Source of the DNA: Nonomuraea endophytica
GTDB lineage: Bacteria; Actinomycetota; Actinomycetes; Streptosporangiales; Streptosporangiaceae
Assembly: GCF_014203235.1 (NCBI RefSeq)
Contig: NZ_JACHIN010000020.1
Coordinates: 62,001 to 126,000, forward strand
Direction of reading: 5' to 3'
Length of the DNA stretch: 64,000 bases
Shown: in pieces, positions 40,805 through 49,417 of the stretch
Layout of the letters: the number at the start of each line of letters is the position of its first letter
Position numbering within the stretch: the stretch's first letter is position 1
The notes under the pieces: model-generated
Database searches by the model: none
Told to the model about the DNA's origin: nothing
The model's input: only the letters and a program-made list of their open reading frames with translations
Position numbers and translations under genes: made by a program

Positions 40805-42667
40805 TCAGGTGGGCATCGTCCAGGACTGGTTGGCGCCCGAGTGGCAGGTCCAGATCTGCAGGCGGGTGCCGTCGGTGGAGCTGTTGCCCGTGACGTCGAG
40901 GCACTTGGCCGCGTACTGGTTGGTCAGGTGGCCGCCGGCCGGGTCATAGGTCCATTTCTGGCTGGCGCCGGAGTGACAGTCCCACAGGTGGGTGACGGTG
41001 CCGTCGGCGGTACTCGGGCCGTTGACGTCCAGGCACTTGCCCAGGGCGCGGAGGGTGCCGTCGGTGGCGCGGGTCCACGACTGGGCGGAGGTTCCGTCGC
41101 AGGTGTTGAGCTGGACGGGTGTGCCGTTGGCCGTGCCGCCGCCGGCGACGTCCACGCACTTGCCGGCCAGGCCCGTGATGGGGCCGGTGGGAGTGGGTGT
41201 GCTGACGTTGTTCTGCCAGGTGAAGGTGGCGGTGGTCCGGGCGGGCAGCGTGTAGACGAAGGACTGGCTGCTCCAGTTCACCCGGATGGACTGGGCGGAC
41301 GTGCCGGCGTTGTGGGCGATCAGGGCTTTCGTCCCGTCGGTGTTGCGCCAGGCGATGTTCTGGACGGCGCCGTTGTTGGAGTCGATGCGGACGGCGCCGG
41401 GCCGTACGAACTTGGTCAGATGTCCGGTCGTGTAGTACTCGATCGTGTTGTCGACCTGGCCCGCGCGGGGGCCGCCCTCCTGCACGGTGATCAGGCCGGT
41501 GCAGGTGCCGCAGCCGCCGTTGTGCGGGCCCATGAACTGGTTGAGCGCCAGGCTCCACTTGACGATCGAGCTGGACCAGTTGCGCCCGTGTTCGATGATG
41601 TCGCCCAGGTCCTCGTTGTGCTGGTTCGAGACCCAGGTGCCGCCGGAGTGCTCGGTGCTGAACTGCCTGACCGACGGATAGGTGTTGTGCACGCTCGTGC
41701 CGGTCGACGGGCTGCCGAAGTAGTCGTGCCAGGCGATGCCGCCGAACAGCGGGTCGTTGCGCACCCCCGCGTCGGCGAGGATTCCGGAGCCGAAGCTCGC
41801 GTAGTCGCCGTAGTTCCAGTCGTGGACGAGCACCTTCGTGGTGATGCCGGCCGCCCGGAACGCCGGATAGAGATGGTTCTTCGTGAACTCGACGAGCCCG
41901 GACGGCGTCCAGTCCATGCCCGGGTAGTTCATGGCCGTCGGATTGGACGCCTGACAGCAGTGCGGCTCGTTCTGCACCGAGACGTAATTCATCGGCACGC
42001 CCGCCGCCTGGTACGCCTGGACGTACTTGACCAGGTACTGGGCGTACATCGGGTAGTACTCCCACTTGAGCCAGCCCATGTGGTCCATCCGGCCGTTGTC
42101 CTTCATCCAGCCGGGGGCGCTCCAGGGGACGCCTTTGACGCGCAACGCCGGGTTGAGCTGCCTGGCCTGCTGGGTGAGCAGGCGGACGTTCGTGTCGTAT
42201 CCGTTGGTGTTGAAGTCGTTGAGGTCGCAGCACGTGTCGTCGAGGGAGACCATGCCGGGCCTGGACAGGTCGGAGGCGCCGATCGGGTTGCGGACGAACG
42301 ACAGGCCGATGCCGTTCGCCGGGCTGAACAGCCTGCTCATCACGGCGTCGCGGGTGGCGGCGCTGATCGGTCCGCCGCGCAGCAGGTAGGCGGTGGTGTC
42401 CGTGATCGACGCACCGCCGCCCTCGAAGGTCTGATAGGTGACCCCTTCGTTGACGTTGATCGTCTGGTTCGCGGTTCCGCCGGGCGGGCCGAAGTTGACG
42501 GACGCCTGCTGCTGAAGTCCTCGGGTGACGGTACGGCCGCCGCCGTCCGAGGTCGTCGTGAGGTACACGGAGACGGTTTCGCCCGCTGCTTGGGCGGCGG
42601 TGGCGGTGACGGACGTGGCGGTGACGATCGCAGCGACGACAAGGAGGCGTAAAGCGGGGCGGGGCAT
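40805..42667 (-). CDS. Secreted GH30 glycosidase with ricin-type lectin domain
   Basis: A 620-residue exported enzyme; the signal peptide is residues 1-28 (LVVAAIVTATSVTATAAQA). The GH30 catalytic domain (~50-490) has NEGVTYQTFEGGGASITD, the acid/base glutamate in YVSVQNEPHC and the nucleophile in FSTEHSGGTW; a beta sandwich completes it. The final ~130 residues form a ricin B-type beta-trefoil (CBM13) with repeats GKCVDV, GKCLDV, AKCLDV and QxW-like ends. GH30 members cleave glucosylceramide, beta-1,6-glucan or xylan; which applies is not decidable. AAGGGAG precedes ATG 42667. It is divergent from a GH3 gene, so the two may act on one polymer. Confidence 0.92.
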   Translation of the reverse strand: MPRPALRLLVVAAIVTATSVTATAAQAAGETVSVYLTTTSDGGGRTVTRGLQQQASVNFGPPGGTANQTINVNEGVTYQTFEGGGASITDTTAYLLRGGPISAATRDAVMSRLFSPANGIGLSFVRNPIGASDLSRPGMVSLDDTCCDLNDFNTNGYDTNVRLLTQQARQLNPALRVKGVPWSAPGWMKDNGRMDHMGWLKWEYYPMYAQYLVKYVQAYQAAGVPMNYVSVQNEPHCCQASNPTAMNYPGMDWTPSGLVEFTKNHLYPAFRAAGITTKVLVHDWNYGDYASFGSGILADAGVRNDPLFGGIAWHDYFGSPSTGTSVHNTYPSVRQFSTEHSGGTWVSNQHNEDLGDIIEHGRNWSSSIVKWSLALNQFMGPHNGGCGTCTGLITVQEGGPRAGQVDNTIEYYTTGHLTKFVRPGAVRIDSNNGAVQNIAWRNTDGTKALIAHNAGTSAQSIRVNWSSQSFVYTLPARTTATFTWQNNVSTPTPTGPITGLAGKCVDVAGGGTANGTPVQLNTCDGTSAQSWTRATDGTLRALGKCLDVNGPSTADGTVTHLWDCHSGASQKWTYDPAGGHLTNQYAAKCLDVTGNSSTDGTRLQIWTCHSGANQSWTMPT

Positions 42668-43112
42668 GGACGGGACTCCCTTGCTCGGACACGGTCTCGC
42701 CCGCCGGGGGCGTGAAGCCACCGGCGCGGGGGGTGGGCGGCCAGACCCCGCCACGCCCTGGGTGGACGTGAACGGTCCTCGAAGGTCATGCGCAAACCGA
42801 GCGAAACACTGCCGCCATACTCGTGTCAATCGGCACAGTCGGCTTTTCTCAATACTTAAGAAAAGGATTGGCCGAACTCCGCCCACGCACCGATTGACAT
42901 GACCGGCCCGGGCGTGGTTCGTTCACGGTGCCGTCGTCGTGGGCCGGGCAGCCCGGGGCGCCGGGTCATCCTCGGCTGATGTCCGGCTGGACCGGGCATC
43001 CGGACCATTTCGAGGCCCGTCAGCCCCTGGCGTGACGGGGGTCTGTGCGCCGCACCACGCCGCGTTCCTCGCCTGACCGCCGAACGCGGGCCCCGGCCAA
43101 GGGAGATCCGTG
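42668..43112. promoter_or_regulatory. Shared divergent promoter region of the GH30 and GH3 genes
   Basis: This 445-bp gap holds no gene. It contains nested symmetry: TCGTGTCAATCGG (42821-42833) is inverted as CCGATTGACATGA (42890-42902), 12 of 13 bases matching, and between them CTTTTCT (42843-42849) is inverted as AGAAAAG (42859-42865). The outer arms contain outward-facing TTGACA-like hexamers. No convincing -10 elements follow, so the arms are better read as a regulator's paired operators, perhaps LacI-type for sugar induction (inference). The region from about 42920 to 43100 is plain G/C-rich sequence in which I see nothing further. Confidence 0.5.
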
Positions 43113-45788
43113 ATGCGCCTTCTCGGCAGAGCCCCGAAGACCCGCCTGTTCGTGGCCGCTGCTGTCGTCGCCGCCGCCGTACTGACGAACGCGTCGGTCG
43201 CGACGGCCGACCACCTGCCGTACCACGATCCGGCGCTGTCCGTCGCGGACCGCGTGGACGATCTGCTCGCCCGGATGACGCTGGATGAGAAGATCGGCCA
43301 GATGACCCAGGCGGAACGGGCCGCGGTCAGCAACGCCGACATCACGAGCAATAGTCTCGGCTCGCTGCTATCCGGCGGAGGGTCGGCGCCGTCGCCCAAC
43401 AACGCGACGTCCTGGGCGAACATGTACGACGGGTACCAGAACGCCGCACTGGCCAACCGGCTGGGCATTCCGCTGATCTACGGCGCCGACGCCGTCCACG
43501 GCCACAACAACGTGGCCGGCGCGACGATCTTCCCGCACAACATCGGTCTCGGCGCCGCCCGCAACCCCTCCCTGATCGGGCAGATCGCCCAGGCCACCGC
43601 GCGAGAGGTCGCCGGAACCGGCGTCGACTGGGACTTCGCGCCCTGCCTGTGCGTCGCGCGCAACGACCGCTGGGGACGCACCTACGAGTCGTTCGGCGAG
43701 AAACCCGAGATCGCCACGTCGTACGCGGCGCCGTACACCACCGGTCTGCAGGGCGCCACGCTGGGCACGCCGGCGTCGGTGCTCGCGACCGCCAAGCACT
43801 ACATCGGCGACGGCGGCACCACCAACGGCACCGACCAGGGCAACACCCAGGTGTCGGAGGCCGACCTGCGGGCGATCCACCTGCCTCCGTTCGTCGAGTC
43901 GATACGCGCCGGCGTCGGCTCGGTCATGATCACTTACAGCAGCTGGAACGGCGTCAAATCCCACGGCCACCAATACCTGATCACGACCCTGCTCAAGGGC
44001 GAGCTCGGCTTCACCGGCTTGGTCGTCTCCGACTGGAACGGCATCGACCAGATCGACGGAGCCACGGGCTTCACAGCCGCAGAGGTACGGCAGGCGGTCA
44101 ACGCCGGCATCGACATGGTGATGGTGCCGCACGAGTGGCGTGCCTTCATCTCGATGCTCCGCGCCGAGGTGCAGGCGGGACGTGTCCCCATGAGTCGTAT
44201 CGACGACGCCAACCGCCGCATTCTGACCAAGAAGGTCGAACTCGGCTTGTTCGAACGGCCGCTGACGGACCGGTCCCTGACTCCGACGGTCGGCAGCGCG
44301 GCACACCGCACGCTCGCCCGGCAGGCGGTACGCGAATCACAGGTGTTGCTCAAGAACGCGGGCAACATCCTGCCGCTGGCGAAGAACAACAACCGCATCT
44401 TCGTGGCGGGCAAGAACGCCGACAACATCGGGCACCAGAGCGGCGGCTGGACGATCTCCTGGCAGGGCGGCAGCGGGGCGACCACCCCGGGCACGACGAT
44501 CCTGCAGGGCATCCGCAACGCCGTCGGGGCCTCGACGACCGTCACCTACAACGCCACCGGCTCCGGCATCAACAACACCTACCAGGCGGCCATCGCCGTG
44601 GTGGGGGAGACGCCGTACGCCGAAGGCGCGGGCGACCGGCCGTCCGGCATGGGGCTGGACGCCGCCGACCTGCAGGTCGTCTCGACGCTGCGGGCCGCGG
44701 GAGTGCCGGTGATCGTCGTCCTCATCTCCGGCCGTCCGCTCGACATCGCGACGCAGCTGCCCAACTGGAACGCGCTCCTGGCGGCCTGGCTACCGGGTAC
44801 CGAAGGCGCCGGCGTCGCCGACGTGCTCTTCGGCGACCACAACCCCACCGGCAAGCTGCCGTCGACCTGGATGCAGAACGCCGGCCAGCAACCGATCAAC
44901 GACGGCGACGGCAAGCCCGCGCTGTTCCCGTACGGCTTCGGCCTGGCGTACGGCGGCACGGTCGAGCGCGACCCCTACCAGGTGGTGCAGGCCGAGTCCT
45001 ACGCCTCGCAGTCCGGTACCCAGCTTGAGACGACCACCGACACCGGCGGCGGCCAGAACGTCGGCTTCATCGCCCCCGGTGACTGGCTGGCTTATCCCGG
45101 CATGCAGTTCGGCGCCACCTCACCGGCGTCGATCACCGCCCGGATCGCCTCGGGAGCGTCCACATCCGGAACCGTCCAGTTCCGCACCGGAAGCACCACG
45201 GGCCCGGTCTTCGCCAGCGTGCCCGTCACCTCCACCGGAGGCTGGCAGACCTGGACCAGCGTCACCGCGAACGTGACCGGCTCGGTGACCGGGCTGCAGA
45301 ACGTCTACGTGACGTTCACCAGCTCTGGCGCCGGCGATCTGGTCAACGTCAACTGGTGGCAGGCCAACCGCTCCGGCGGCGGAAGCGCGTACCAGACACG
45401 GCAGGCCGAGTCCTACGCCTCGCAGTCCGGCACCCAGCTCGAGACGACCACCGACACCGGCGGCGGCCAGAACGTCGGCTGGATCACCACCGGCGACTGG
45501 CTCGCCTACACCAACGTCGACTTCGGCACCCCGGCCGCGGTCTCGGTGACCTCCCGCGTCGCCTCGGGCGCGAGCACGGGCGGCACCATCCAGTACCGCC
45601 TCGGAAGCACCACGGGCCCGGTCATCGCCAGCGTGCCCATCTCGCCTACAGGAGGCTGGCAGACCTGGACGAGCATCACGACGAACCTGACCGGCTCCGC
45701 CCCCGGCGTGCAAACCGTCTACCTGACCTTCACCGCGTCCGGCGCCGGAGACTTCCTCAACCTCAACTGGTTCCGGTTCAACCGCTGA
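43113..45788 (+). CDS. Secreted GH3 beta-glucosidase with two tandem CBM6 domains
   Basis: An 891-residue exported enzyme. The signal peptide ends near residue 33 (ATA). GH3 N-terminal domain: LLARMTLDEKIGQMTQAE, PLIYGADAVHGHNNV, the nucleophile aspartate in GLVVSDWNGID; GH3 C-terminal domain to ~620 (GEGAGD-like loop, GKLPSTWMQNAG, PYGFGL). Two CBM6 modules follow (~625-755 and 765-891) with YQVVQAESYASQSG and YQTRQAESYASQSG starts. GGGAG at 43101-43105 favours ATG 43113 over the adjacent GTG. It probably releases glucose from beta-glucan oligomers, perhaps those made by the divergent GH30 enzyme. Confidence 0.93.
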   Translation: MRLLGRAPKTRLFVAAAVVAAAVLTNASVATADHLPYHDPALSVADRVDDLLARMTLDEKIGQMTQAERAAVSNADITSNSLGSLLSGGGSAPSPNNATSWANMYDGYQNAALANRLGIPLIYGADAVHGHNNVAGATIFPHNIGLGAARNPSLIGQIAQATAREVAGTGVDWDFAPCLCVARNDRWGRTYESFGEKPEIATSYAAPYTTGLQGATLGTPASVLATAKHYIGDGGTTNGTDQGNTQVSEADLRAIHLPPFVESIRAGVGSVMITYSSWNGVKSHGHQYLITTLLKGELGFTGLVVSDWNGIDQIDGATGFTAAEVRQAVNAGIDMVMVPHEWRAFISMLRAEVQAGRVPMSRIDDANRRILTKKVELGLFERPLTDRSLTPTVGSAAHRTLARQAVRESQVLLKNAGNILPLAKNNNRIFVAGKNADNIGHQSGGWTISWQGGSGATTPGTTILQGIRNAVGASTTVTYNATGSGINNTYQAAIAVVGETPYAEGAGDRPSGMGLDAADLQVVSTLRAAGVPVIVVLISGRPLDIATQLPNWNALLAAWLPGTEGAGVADVLFGDHNPTGKLPSTWMQNAGQQPINDGDGKPALFPYGFGLAYGGTVERDPYQVVQAESYASQSGTQLETTTDTGGGQNVGFIAPGDWLAYPGMQFGATSPASITARIASGASTSGTVQFRTGSTTGPVFASVPVTSTGGWQTWTSVTANVTGSVTGLQNVYVTFTSSGAGDLVNVNWWQANRSGGGSAYQTRQAESYASQSGTQLETTTDTGGGQNVGWITTGDWLAYTNVDFGTPAAVSVTSRVASGASTGGTIQYRLGSTTGPVIASVPISPTGGWQTWTSITTNLTGSAPGVQTVYLTFTASGAGDFLNLNWFRFNR
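44989..45480 (+). repeat. Tandem duplication of the CBM6 coding unit
   Basis: The segments at about 44989-45066 and 45402-45480 are nearly identical in DNA, differing mainly at silent positions; a second conserved block (GCxxxACGGGCCCGGT region and CTGGCAGACCTGGAC) recurs at the same ~413-bp offset. Identity at third codon positions shows a recent duplication or gene conversion. Confidence 0.8.
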
Positions 45789-45862
45789 CCTTTGGGGAGC
45801 TCACGGCCACATGAGGCTCGCAGGGCGCTGTCGTGGGCGCAGCGTCGACTCCACGGTGCGGC

Positions 45863-46138
45863 TCAGCAGGAACTGCCGAGCACCCGCCCGTCGAGCATCG
45901 AGGCCATCCGGCAGGAGAAGGTCTGCGGTGGGGACATCACTCCGGACAGCAGGGTGATGGTGGCGGGCCCGTATCCCGACGGGCCGGTGCATCCGCTCGC
46001 CATGATGTTCATGGTGCTGGCCAGCGGGTTGAAGTAGTAGATGCCCGAGTCGCACACGTAGGCCCGATCGGCGGGCGGCGGTGTGGGTGCTCCCGCCGAG
46101 ATCGTGGCGACGGCGATGGCCGCGATCAGCGTCTTCAT
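45863..46138 (-). CDS. Small secreted cysteine-containing protein
   Basis: A 91-residue exported protein; the signal peptide MKTLIAAIAVATISAGA is followed by a mature part with four cysteines (AYVCDSG, ASGCTG, TFSCRM and a C-terminal SSC), suggesting two disulfides. FNPLASTMNIMASGC is distinctive. No family recognised. The start overlaps the stop of the upstream small secreted gene by ATGA, so both are made together. Confidence 0.75.
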   Translation of the reverse strand: MKTLIAAIAVATISAGAPTPPPADRAYVCDSGIYYFNPLASTMNIMASGCTGPSGYGPATITLLSGVMSPPQTFSCRMASMLDGRVLGSSC

Positions 46139-46419
46139 GGCGACGCCTCCGGCCGGCAACCGTCGGCTCCGAGGAAGCCGTTCCAGGAGAAGGCGGTTTG
46201 GCAGCGGTAGGTGCCCGCGTCCTGGCCGAACCGGAGCACGACGATGACGTCGGCACCACCCCAGCCGTCGCAGGGGTTGGCCGAGATGTGCCCCTGGGTG
46301 ACCCTGCCGCTGAAGCAGGTGTGGGTGCCCACGGCGTGGGCGGTTCCGGCGAAGAGCGGCGAGGCGGCGAGGGCCGCCGCGGCCAGGGCGGCGACGGCGG
46401 CGCGCCGGATGAGTGGCAC
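46135..46419 (-). CDS. Small secreted cysteine-containing protein
   Basis: A 94-residue exported protein with a clear signal peptide (RRAAVAALAAAALAASPLFAGTAHA) and a mature domain with four cysteines (THTCFSG, NPCDGW, YRCQTAF, DGCRPE). The GTG at 46419 follows AGGAGG at a normal distance. It and the next gene have similar length and cysteine count but little sequence identity; together they may form a secreted pair, for example a small antimicrobial or inhibitor couple (speculation). Confidence 0.75.
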   Translation of the reverse strand: MPLIRRAAVAALAAAALAASPLFAGTAHAVGTHTCFSGRVTQGHISANPCDGWGGADVIVVLRFGQDAGTYRCQTAFSWNGFLGADGCRPEASP

Positions 46420-46642
46420 GATGTTCCCTCCTGGGCGTGCTGCGGTTTTCGTCCCACGCTAGGAAGACCGCCCCACGCCGCCCAGAGGCAGACGTCACCG
46501 GTTGGCATGGATATTTCCCCGCCAACCTGTCATGTCATCACATCTCATGAATTCGCCCGGTCGTCACCGGCATGATCGGCGAATACCATCACGCCGCATG
46601 ACCGCAGCTCAGCCCACGAGACTCACACCGTGAAAGGCAGCG

Positions 46643-47368
46643 ATGAACCAAGGCACCCGCGGCGAGCTCATCAGCGGGCTGGCCGAGGCGATCAGGTCCG
46701 TCACGACCGCGCACCCATCGCGGGTCGCCATCGACGGGCCGCCCGCCGCAGGCAAGACCACGCTGGCCGACGAACTCGCCGTCGTCCTGCGCGCGCGGGA
46801 GCGCGACGTCATCCGCGCGACCATCGACGACTTCCTCGTCCCCCGTGCACAGCGCTACCGACGCGGGAAGTACTCGGCCGAAGGCTGCTACTTCGACGCC
46901 CACGACCACCCCGCGCTGTGCCGGGTCCTGCTCGATCCGCTGGGGCCGGGCGGAGACCGGAGGTTCCGGCACACGGTCTACGACGCGGACACCGACACCC
47001 CGCCGGCCACGACCGCCCCCGAAGACGCCGTGCTGCTCTTCGACGGCGTCTTCCTCCTGCGCCCGGAACTCATCGACCGGTGGGACCTGAGCATCTTCGT
47101 GTCCGTCCCGTTCGAGCAGACGGTAGATCGCGCCCGGGACCGAAACGCGGCGCTGGCCGGATCCAGCGCCGACACCGCCGACATCGAACGGTCCTGGCGC
47201 GACCGCTACATCCCCGCGCAGCAGCTCTACTTCGCCACAGCCCGCCCAGCCGACCACGCCGACGTCATCGTGTACAACGACCAGCTCCAACGGCCGGCCT
47301 GGGAAGTCCGGCCACCCTCATCTGACACTCGCTCGGACCGCAGCGGGTCCAACCGGGGCACTAGTTGA
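46643..47368 (+). CDS. Uridine kinase-like P-loop nucleoside kinase
   Basis: A 241-residue kinase of the uridine kinase/phosphoribulokinase type: Walker A VAIDGPPAAGKTTLADEL, the substrate loop TIDDFLVPRAQRYRRGKYSAEGCYFDAHD, a Walker B-like AVLLFDGVFLLRPE and a lid region with RARDRNAAL and SWRDRYIPAQQLY. It would phosphorylate a nucleoside or another small alcohol with ATP. GAAAGGCAG lies before the ATG at 46643. The C-terminal ~20 residues are polar and overlap the convergent gene by 8 bp. Confidence 0.88.
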   Translation: MNQGTRGELISGLAEAIRSVTTAHPSRVAIDGPPAAGKTTLADELAVVLRARERDVIRATIDDFLVPRAQRYRRGKYSAEGCYFDAHDHPALCRVLLDPLGPGGDRRFRHTVYDADTDTPPATTAPEDAVLLFDGVFLLRPELIDRWDLSIFVSVPFEQTVDRARDRNAALAGSSADTADIERSWRDRYIPAQQLYFATARPADHADVIVYNDQLQRPAWEVRPPSSDTRSDRSGSNRGTS

Positions 47369-47852
47369 AACAGTCCTGCTTGTTGAGCGCGATGCCGTAC
47401 TCGGTGACCTTGCCGCGCGTGACGCCGAAGGAGTAGTAGGCCTTCTTGTTGCCGGGGACCGTGGTCACGTAAAAGCCGTGGGCGTCCTTCTTGACGCGCG
47501 GGTAGGCGGCTTTCACCTGCTTGGCCGTGGAGCCGATCTTGATGCCTTCGGGGGTTTTCATGCCCTTAGCGGCGAAGATGGCGGCCAGTCCCACCTTCGG
47601 GGAAATGTAGATGCCGACCGAGTCCTTGGGGGTCGGGAAACTCTTCAGGTCCCAGCCGGAGCAGCCGCTGCCGCCCGGCATCTTCTTGACGACGGCACCC
47701 GTGGCTTTGGCCTGCTTGACGGTCAGGCCGAGCTTGACGGCGCCATAACCATAGGGGCCCAGGGTCGGCTTCGTCTGGGCGGCCGCCGCGGTGGCGCCGG
47801 AGACCAGCAGCGAACCGGCAAGGAGCGAGGTTCCGATCATCATCTTCATCAT
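47361..47852 (-). CDS. Secreted hypothetical protein
   Basis: A 163-residue exported protein: signal peptide residues 1-29 (IGTSLLAGSLLVSGATAAAA), then a mature domain opening GYGAVKLGLTVKQAKATG, with two internal copies of a 'LG(x)TxKQxKA' unit (GLTVKQAKA and GSTAKQVKAAYP), a layout seen in small BLIP/PepSY-like beta proteins. Two cysteines (GSGCSGW and the C-terminal DCFN) probably pair. Unknown function. No clear Shine-Dalgarno; there are two adjacent ATGs, and the first is used. Confidence 0.75.
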   Translation of the reverse strand: MMKMMIGTSLLAGSLLVSGATAAAAQTKPTLGPYGYGAVKLGLTVKQAKATGAVVKKMPGGSGCSGWDLKSFPTPKDSVGIYISPKVGLAAIFAAKGMKTPEGIKIGSTAKQVKAAYPRVKKDAHGFYVTTVPGNKKAYYSFGVTRGKVTEYGIALNKQDCFN

Positions 47853-48145
47853 GTTCTGCTTTGACTGCGGAACACCGGTAAAGGTTCTGACATCCTCGAT
47901 CCGAGATCCACATCGGCCTGACCCAGCACCAACTGCGTCTGACTCACGAGGTCGTCCACGCTGGTCAGACGTCAGTGGCGGGTACGTTCCCACGGGGCCT
48001 GGGCCCAGGTGGTGGAAAGAGCCCCACCATGCGAGAGGTCACTCGGTGGGGCACGTCACAAAGCCGGTCTGTCACATGGTTCATGCCGTCGGCGTCTCTT
48101 GGTCGTCAGGGGGCCGAGCGCCTCCTCCGAACGAAGGAGCCGAGC

Positions 48146-48500
48146 GTGCCCGAACTGCGCCAACGCCTGTCCGAACTCCAAGCGTCCGCCACCACGGCCG
48201 ACCGCGTCCGCGCCGCGCTGCACGAATGCCTGCCGGCCGGCGAGAGCTCGATCAACGCCGTCGCCGGCCAGCTCATGCTCAGCCCGCGCACGCTCCAGCG
48301 GCAACTACAGGCGGAGAACACCAGCTACCAGGCCGTCCTCAGCGACACCAGGGAAAATCTCGCCGCGGCTACCTGACCGACCGGTCCCTGACCACCTCCC
48401 AGGTCGCCTACCTCCTCGCCTACGACGACACCAACTCCTTCTACCGCGCCTTCCGCCGCTGGACCGGCCTCACCCCGAAGCCGTCCGCCTCGCCCACGCA
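48146..48500 (+). pseudogene. AraC family regulator, truncated and frameshifted
   Basis: The first frame encodes LPAGESSINAVAGQLMLSPRTLQRQLQ and SYQAVLSDTRENLAA, then hits TGA at about 48376. The continuation is in another frame: RGYLTDRSLTTSQVAYLLAYDD and FYRAFRRWTGLTP. Joined, they form a normal AraC double helix-turn-helix domain broken by one indel at about 48360-48367. The N-terminal ligand-binding half of these ~330-residue regulators is absent, so the gene is a remnant. A GTG at 48146 marks where coding similarity begins. Confidence 0.8.
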
Positions 48501-48537
48501 TGATCACCCATACCGCGTTGATGCCACCCGTGTTTCC

Positions 48538-49371
48538 ATGCGCGACTTCGGTGGCCGGGGGAACAAAAGATTTATGAAGCCGAGTCGCTTGCCGCGCAAG
48601 CCGTACGAGAAAGAGCTCTTCAGGTTGCAGGGAGAGCTCGTGAAGCTGCAGGAATGGGTGCGCGTGTCAGGGCAGCGCGTGGTGGTGATCTTCGAGGGGC
48701 GTGACGCGGCGGGCAAGGGAAGCACGATCAAGCGGGTCGCCGAATACCTGAACCCGCGGGTCGCCAGGATCGTCGCGCTGCCGGCGCCGACCGAGCGTGA
48801 GCGGTCGCAGTGGTATTTCCAGCGGTACGTGGATCATCTGCCCGCCAAGGGGGAGATCGTGTTGTTCGACCGGAGCTGGTACAACCGGGCGGGCGTCGAG
48901 CGCGTGATGGGGTTCTGCACCCACGAGGAATACACGCGTTTCCTGCACCAGTGCCCGATCTTCGAGCGGTTGCTGGTGGAGGACGGGATCATGCTGCGCA
49001 AGTACTGGTTCTCGGTGAGCGACGAGGAGCAGGAGCGGCGGTTCCGCTCGCGGCTGGAGGACCCGATGCGGCGATGGAAGCTGTCGCCGATGGACCTGGA
49101 GTCGATCGTGCGCTGGGAGGACTACTCGCGGGCCAAGGACGAGATGCTGGTGCACACCGACATCCCCGAGGCGCCCTGGTACGACGTGGAGAGCCAGGAC
49201 AAACGGCGGGCCAGGATCAACATGATCGCGCACCTGCTGTCCACGATCCCCTACGAGAAGGTACGGCGAGCCAAGCTCAAGATCCCGCAACGGCCCGCCC
49301 CGACCGGCTACCAGCGCCCACCCCGGAGATCGGAGACCACCGTGCCCGACGTGTCCACGATCCTGGGCTAG
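48538..49371 (+). CDS. ppk2: Polyphosphate kinase 2 family protein
   Basis: A 277-residue PPK2: Walker A FEGRDAAGKGSTIKR, lid TERERSQWYFQRYV, Walker B IVLFDRSWYNRAGVERVMGF, and RWKLSPMDLESIVRWEDYSRAKDEM. The single-domain size fits class I PPK2, which makes NTPs from NDPs with polyphosphate. ATG 48538 is used; ATG 48574 (MKPSRLPRKPYEKEL) starts closer to the conserved region and is a possible alternative. It stands alone; the preceding AraC remnant is on the same strand but dead. Confidence 0.93.
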   Translation: MRDFGGRGNKRFMKPSRLPRKPYEKELFRLQGELVKLQEWVRVSGQRVVVIFEGRDAAGKGSTIKRVAEYLNPRVARIVALPAPTERERSQWYFQRYVDHLPAKGEIVLFDRSWYNRAGVERVMGFCTHEEYTRFLHQCPIFERLLVEDGIMLRKYWFSVSDEEQERRFRSRLEDPMRRWKLSPMDLESIVRWEDYSRAKDEMLVHTDIPEAPWYDVESQDKRRARINMIAHLLSTIPYEKVRRAKLKIPQRPAPTGYQRPPRRSETTVPDVSTILG

Positions 49372-49417
49372 ACGCACCGATCATGGAGCCAGGCACGGGG
49401 GACCGAGTCTGAGTGGT

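Noticed and set aside
40841..42652. A 603-codon plus-strand frame antisense to the GH30 gene
   Set aside because: Composition is low-complexity Val/Gly/Ala/Arg, with no recognisable motif; the GH30 active-site motifs are on the other strand.
42890..42922. TTGACA hexamers as ordinary sigma-70 promoters of the divergent glycosidases
   Set aside because: No TA-rich -10 element lies 16-18 nt downstream on either strand; the symmetric arms fit an operator better.
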